Of a stretch of 64,000 bases of DNA, positions 61,501 through 64,000 are shown in pieces. The notes under the pieces were generated by a model. The model searched no databases and was not told where the DNA came from. It saw only the letters and a list, made by a program, of their open reading frames with translations. Positions within the stretch are counted from its first letter, which is position 1. The number at the start of each line of letters is the position of its first letter. This DNA comes from Sesamum alatum (taxonomy: Eukaryota > Streptophyta > Magnoliopsida > Lamiales > Pedaliaceae). The stretch is from assembly GCA_034509735.1 (NCBI GenBank), contig JACGWO010000003.1, positions 38,982,873 through 39,046,872 on the forward strand, given 5' to 3'. Made by a program: the position numbers and the translations under genes.

Positions 61501-63886
61501 TCAGGACGTTCTGGTTTTCCTGTGGAAGCTCGGCAGATTTGAGTGGACACATCATTCTTACTTTGCGGCATAGAGGGAAATAGAAGTATAATAGAAACTA
61601 GGCATCTTTTATATTTTTATTTTGACACAAACATTCAAATCCACTTCCGTTTGTTGAGGGATCAACAACCACTTACATGCTGCTCTCTGTCAAGAGATTT
61701 CTGAGGGTTTTCCTCAGATTTAGGTTGGGGTGGCAGTTGAGTCGAGCCGGTTCGCGAGCTTCATGAGTCAGATCGGTTTGAAACTAAACTCAATCCACTT
61801 GAGCCAGAAATTTTTTGTTTGCGAGCTCGCAAGCCGGCTCTTGAGCTTTTGTCTTTTCTTTTTCTTTTATATATATTTATATATATATATATATGTAAGT
61901 GTTTGTATATATTTAATTACATATTCAATATTAAATAAACTTCATATTCAAAATTTACCATATATTAGAATTGTTAATCAATATCTCATATTTTAATTTT
62001 AGATAATAATAAAATATGGTGTTGTTATTAATATTATGTAATCTCTATATAAAAATAAACTTAATCAACAATTTAGTAAGTTTTGATATTTTTTGTAAAT
62101 AATTATTTAATATGATGCATATGAATTTTATGTTATATTTCAATATCAATTTGTAATATCTTGTACTCTTATAATAACAAGTTCTAACAGTTAACTTATA
62201 TTTTTTTTATATTTATTTGCGAGAATATATTTATACCAAGATACATCGTATGCAATCTATTTTACTGCTTATAAACTTATGTTGAAATTTGGTGATTTCC
62301 ATGAATTAATCTAAAGATAATAATAATAATAATGATCGTTGAACAATTTTTTCATTGTTATTGCATTATATATATATAATGAGATCAATCACTGCTTGAA
62401 TTTTTTAAAAAAAATATTATTTTTATTTTGTATACTTGAAAGGTATAAAATTTTAATTTCCATAGTCATATTTTAAAAAAGTATGTTCATGACTATTCGC
62501 ATTTTACTTTTAGAAAATAACTTATGTTTAATAATTTTATCAATATTAATAACTATACAAAATTATGTGCAAGTATTTAGATAATTTGATGTAGATAAAT
62601 TTTCTATATTTTTACTAATTATGTTACTAATAAACTAATAGATGTATAATTAAGATATTATGAAGTCATATATTCAAAACATTAGATTAAAATATTGTAG
62701 CATATGCATTTTAATACTTTTTATAATTAATATAATAATATTTAATATTATATACTTATAATAATATATTTACATTTTTCAAAAAAAAAAAATGCTGATG
62801 AGTTCGAGCTTGGCTTGGGCTCGGGCTCGAGCTCAACTCGATGGGAAACGAGCTTGAGCTCGGCTCGAGCTCAACCCATTTACACCCCTGGATTCAGGCT
62901 CCTTTAGATTTTTCCAGAACAAGGCCCGTATCCTAGGACAAGCCACAAAGCATAAGCATTAAAGATACCGAAACATAACAAATTTACACAAATACTCCAC
63001 ATTACAGCAGTGATATAGTCTTGAATGTGCAGACTTTGTTTCTCCATTGAGAATATTTCCATTCTCTGGAGTTCTATGCAATGTTGCTACAAGGATTAGA
63101 ATATCTCAACTAGAAAAACACATCGAATAAACCAGACTTACTGGAATAATGGTCATCGTGGGTTCGGCAGATATAGCTTCCCCTGTAGGTGGCATAGTCA
63201 GAGCTATTTGACGGAGTTGTCGATTCTCGGACTTAAGGTTTGATAGCTCCTTTTCAAGCCTGAAATAAGAGAAGAAACATTCACAATAAAATATATAATG
63301 CACATGAATATTTAAATATAGTTTTGTGAGTTATTTGCTATAGGGAGCCAACTTTGCTTTTCCATTTCGTTTTCTTTTCTTTCAGTTTCAGGGGAGGAGG
63401 GGATTGTTGTTACCTTTTAAAAAGCCACTTACCGGTTACTTAAGCAAAAGAGAAACCACAGAGAATTTTTTTTGGCCGTTCTACACTCTAACAAGCTACA
63501 ACTCGGTTAAAGAGTTTCCAAAGACTGAGAACGCAATAATACTATTACAAGTACTAAATATTTGCTGGCAAAATTCAATAATCAACAAAGAAGCTGCATG
63601 AAAACATAGCCATCCCCAACCTCCTCCCAGGTATTGAAAAGGAAATGAAATGAAAAAAGAAAAAAAGAAAGAAAACAGGAACAAAAAGGCCTTTCAACTA
63701 ATTTGGTCAAAATCAATGCTCCAATATTCAATTTCAGTAAACATACCTCTGTGTAAAATCTTGAAGCTGATCAACTTTAGCCTCAGCTTCCTCTAGATTT
63801 TTAGCCAAATCCATGTTTTTGGTTACAGTATCCGCACAAGTCTTTTTAGCCTCTTCTGCCACCTGTTTTTCAGACAGCAGCAGAGC
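58591..63886 (-). CDS. Myosin XI (XI-K-like): coiled-coil exon and tail unit B; motor part lies outside window
   Basis: Actin motor driving organelle movement and streaming; here only the 3' half. Coiled-coil exon 63886-63747 ([20 protein letters not shown]), then tail exons 63259-63142, former 63075-63025, former 62935/61678 split by a transposon, 61519-61349, 61215-61060, 60961-60755, 60406-60269, 60162-60092, 59979-59880, 59805-59749, 59638-59582, 59473-59393, 59250-59168, 58705-58591. Eleven exons from 61519 onward are fully open, with family-typical [40 protein letters not shown] and [14 protein letters not shown]; the stop is TGA after FLFLHQ. The two damaged linker exons are 51 and 81 nt, so skipping both leaves the frame intact. 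Similarity to Arabidopsis XI-K near the C-terminus ([26 protein letters not shown]) is closer than in unit A, suggesting that B is the ancestral tail. Confidence 0.85.
61725..62890. mobile_element. hAT-type transposon, 1166 bp, inside a myosin exon
   Basis: TIRs TTGGGGTG at the left and CACCCCTG at the right, with 8-bp flanks GATTTAGG (61717-61724) and GATTCAGG (62891-62898). GC-rich GAGCTCGAGCC-type subterminal repeats at both ends enclose very AT-rich sequence. No transposase. The tail unit A exon at 57761-57841 is the matching empty site, with a single GATTCAGG. Confidence 0.85.
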
Positions 63887-64000
63887 CTGCACATATTAAT
63901 GAAGTGTGTTACCGAAGTTATTCCATGTGTCCCTTCTTTAAGGTCTAGGAAATATGAATAGCATATCAAATTTCTCAGTATTATGAGAACTGACAGTTTA

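Noticed and set aside
58591..63886. Calling tail unit B a dead pseudogene outright
   Set aside because: Eleven downstream exons are fully open with good splice sites and the two damaged exons can be skipped in frame, so loss of function is not shown.

Overview
The window is nuclear DNA of a flowering plant, most likely a eudicot. Genes are split by AT-rich GT-AG introns, the proteins belong to land-plant families, and the spaces between genes are filled with small DNA transposons (MITEs), a Helitron, a LINE remnant and SINE-like copies. An asterid (perhaps Lamiales) is my guess from general impression; I could not test it.

Eight protein loci can be modelled exon by exon. In window order they are: an omega-amidase (minus, 3' end cut by the window edge); a BREVIS RADIX-like protein (minus, 378 aa); a WAV2/Bem46-like alpha/beta hydrolase (plus, 313 aa); an Alfin-like PHD-finger protein (plus, 254 aa); an ankyrin-PGG membrane protein carrying two apparent 1-bp frameshifts (plus); a PMI1-RELATED1-like NT-C2 protein (minus, 1275 aa); a glycerophosphocholine acyltransferase (plus, 386 aa); and the 3' half of a class XI myosin, closest to XI-K (minus, running off the right edge). 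From memory, the Arabidopsis XI-K, Alfin-like, WAV2, BRX-like and PMIR1 genes lie near one another on chromosome 5 (about At5g20490 to At5g20610). The block therefore looks like conserved microsynteny, which also supports the XI-K assignment.

The most interesting region is 54.7-63.9 kb. The last 14 exons of the myosin gene (end of the coiled coil, linker, whole globular cargo-binding tail, stop codon) occur twice in tandem on the same strand. The upstream unit (B) directly follows the coiled-coil exon. One of its linker exons is split by a 1.17-kb hAT-type transposon and the linker exon before it has lost both splice sites. Both exons are multiples of 3, so skipping them keeps the tail in frame. 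The downstream unit (A) has intact linker exons but has lost the splice acceptor of the next exon; an in-frame acceptor lies 9 bases further on. Exon phases would allow either tail to be joined to the same motor. Whether this is decay of a redundant duplication or a gene with two alternative tails needs transcript data.

The intergenic regions (5.1-8.2, 13.1-19.6, 25.0-27.6, 31.6-33.2, 35.3-37.2 and 41.2-50.4 kb) are mostly transposon-derived. Several groups of palindromic MITEs, sharing GGGTAAATTAC-like or GGGATAATTAC-like ends, are flanked by near-perfect 9-bp target duplications, pointing to the Mutator superfamily. A 1.25-kb Helitron with textbook ends, hAT and Tourist/Harbinger-type MITEs, a 0.8-kb foldback element and a decayed LINE (zinc-binding plus RNase H part) are also present.
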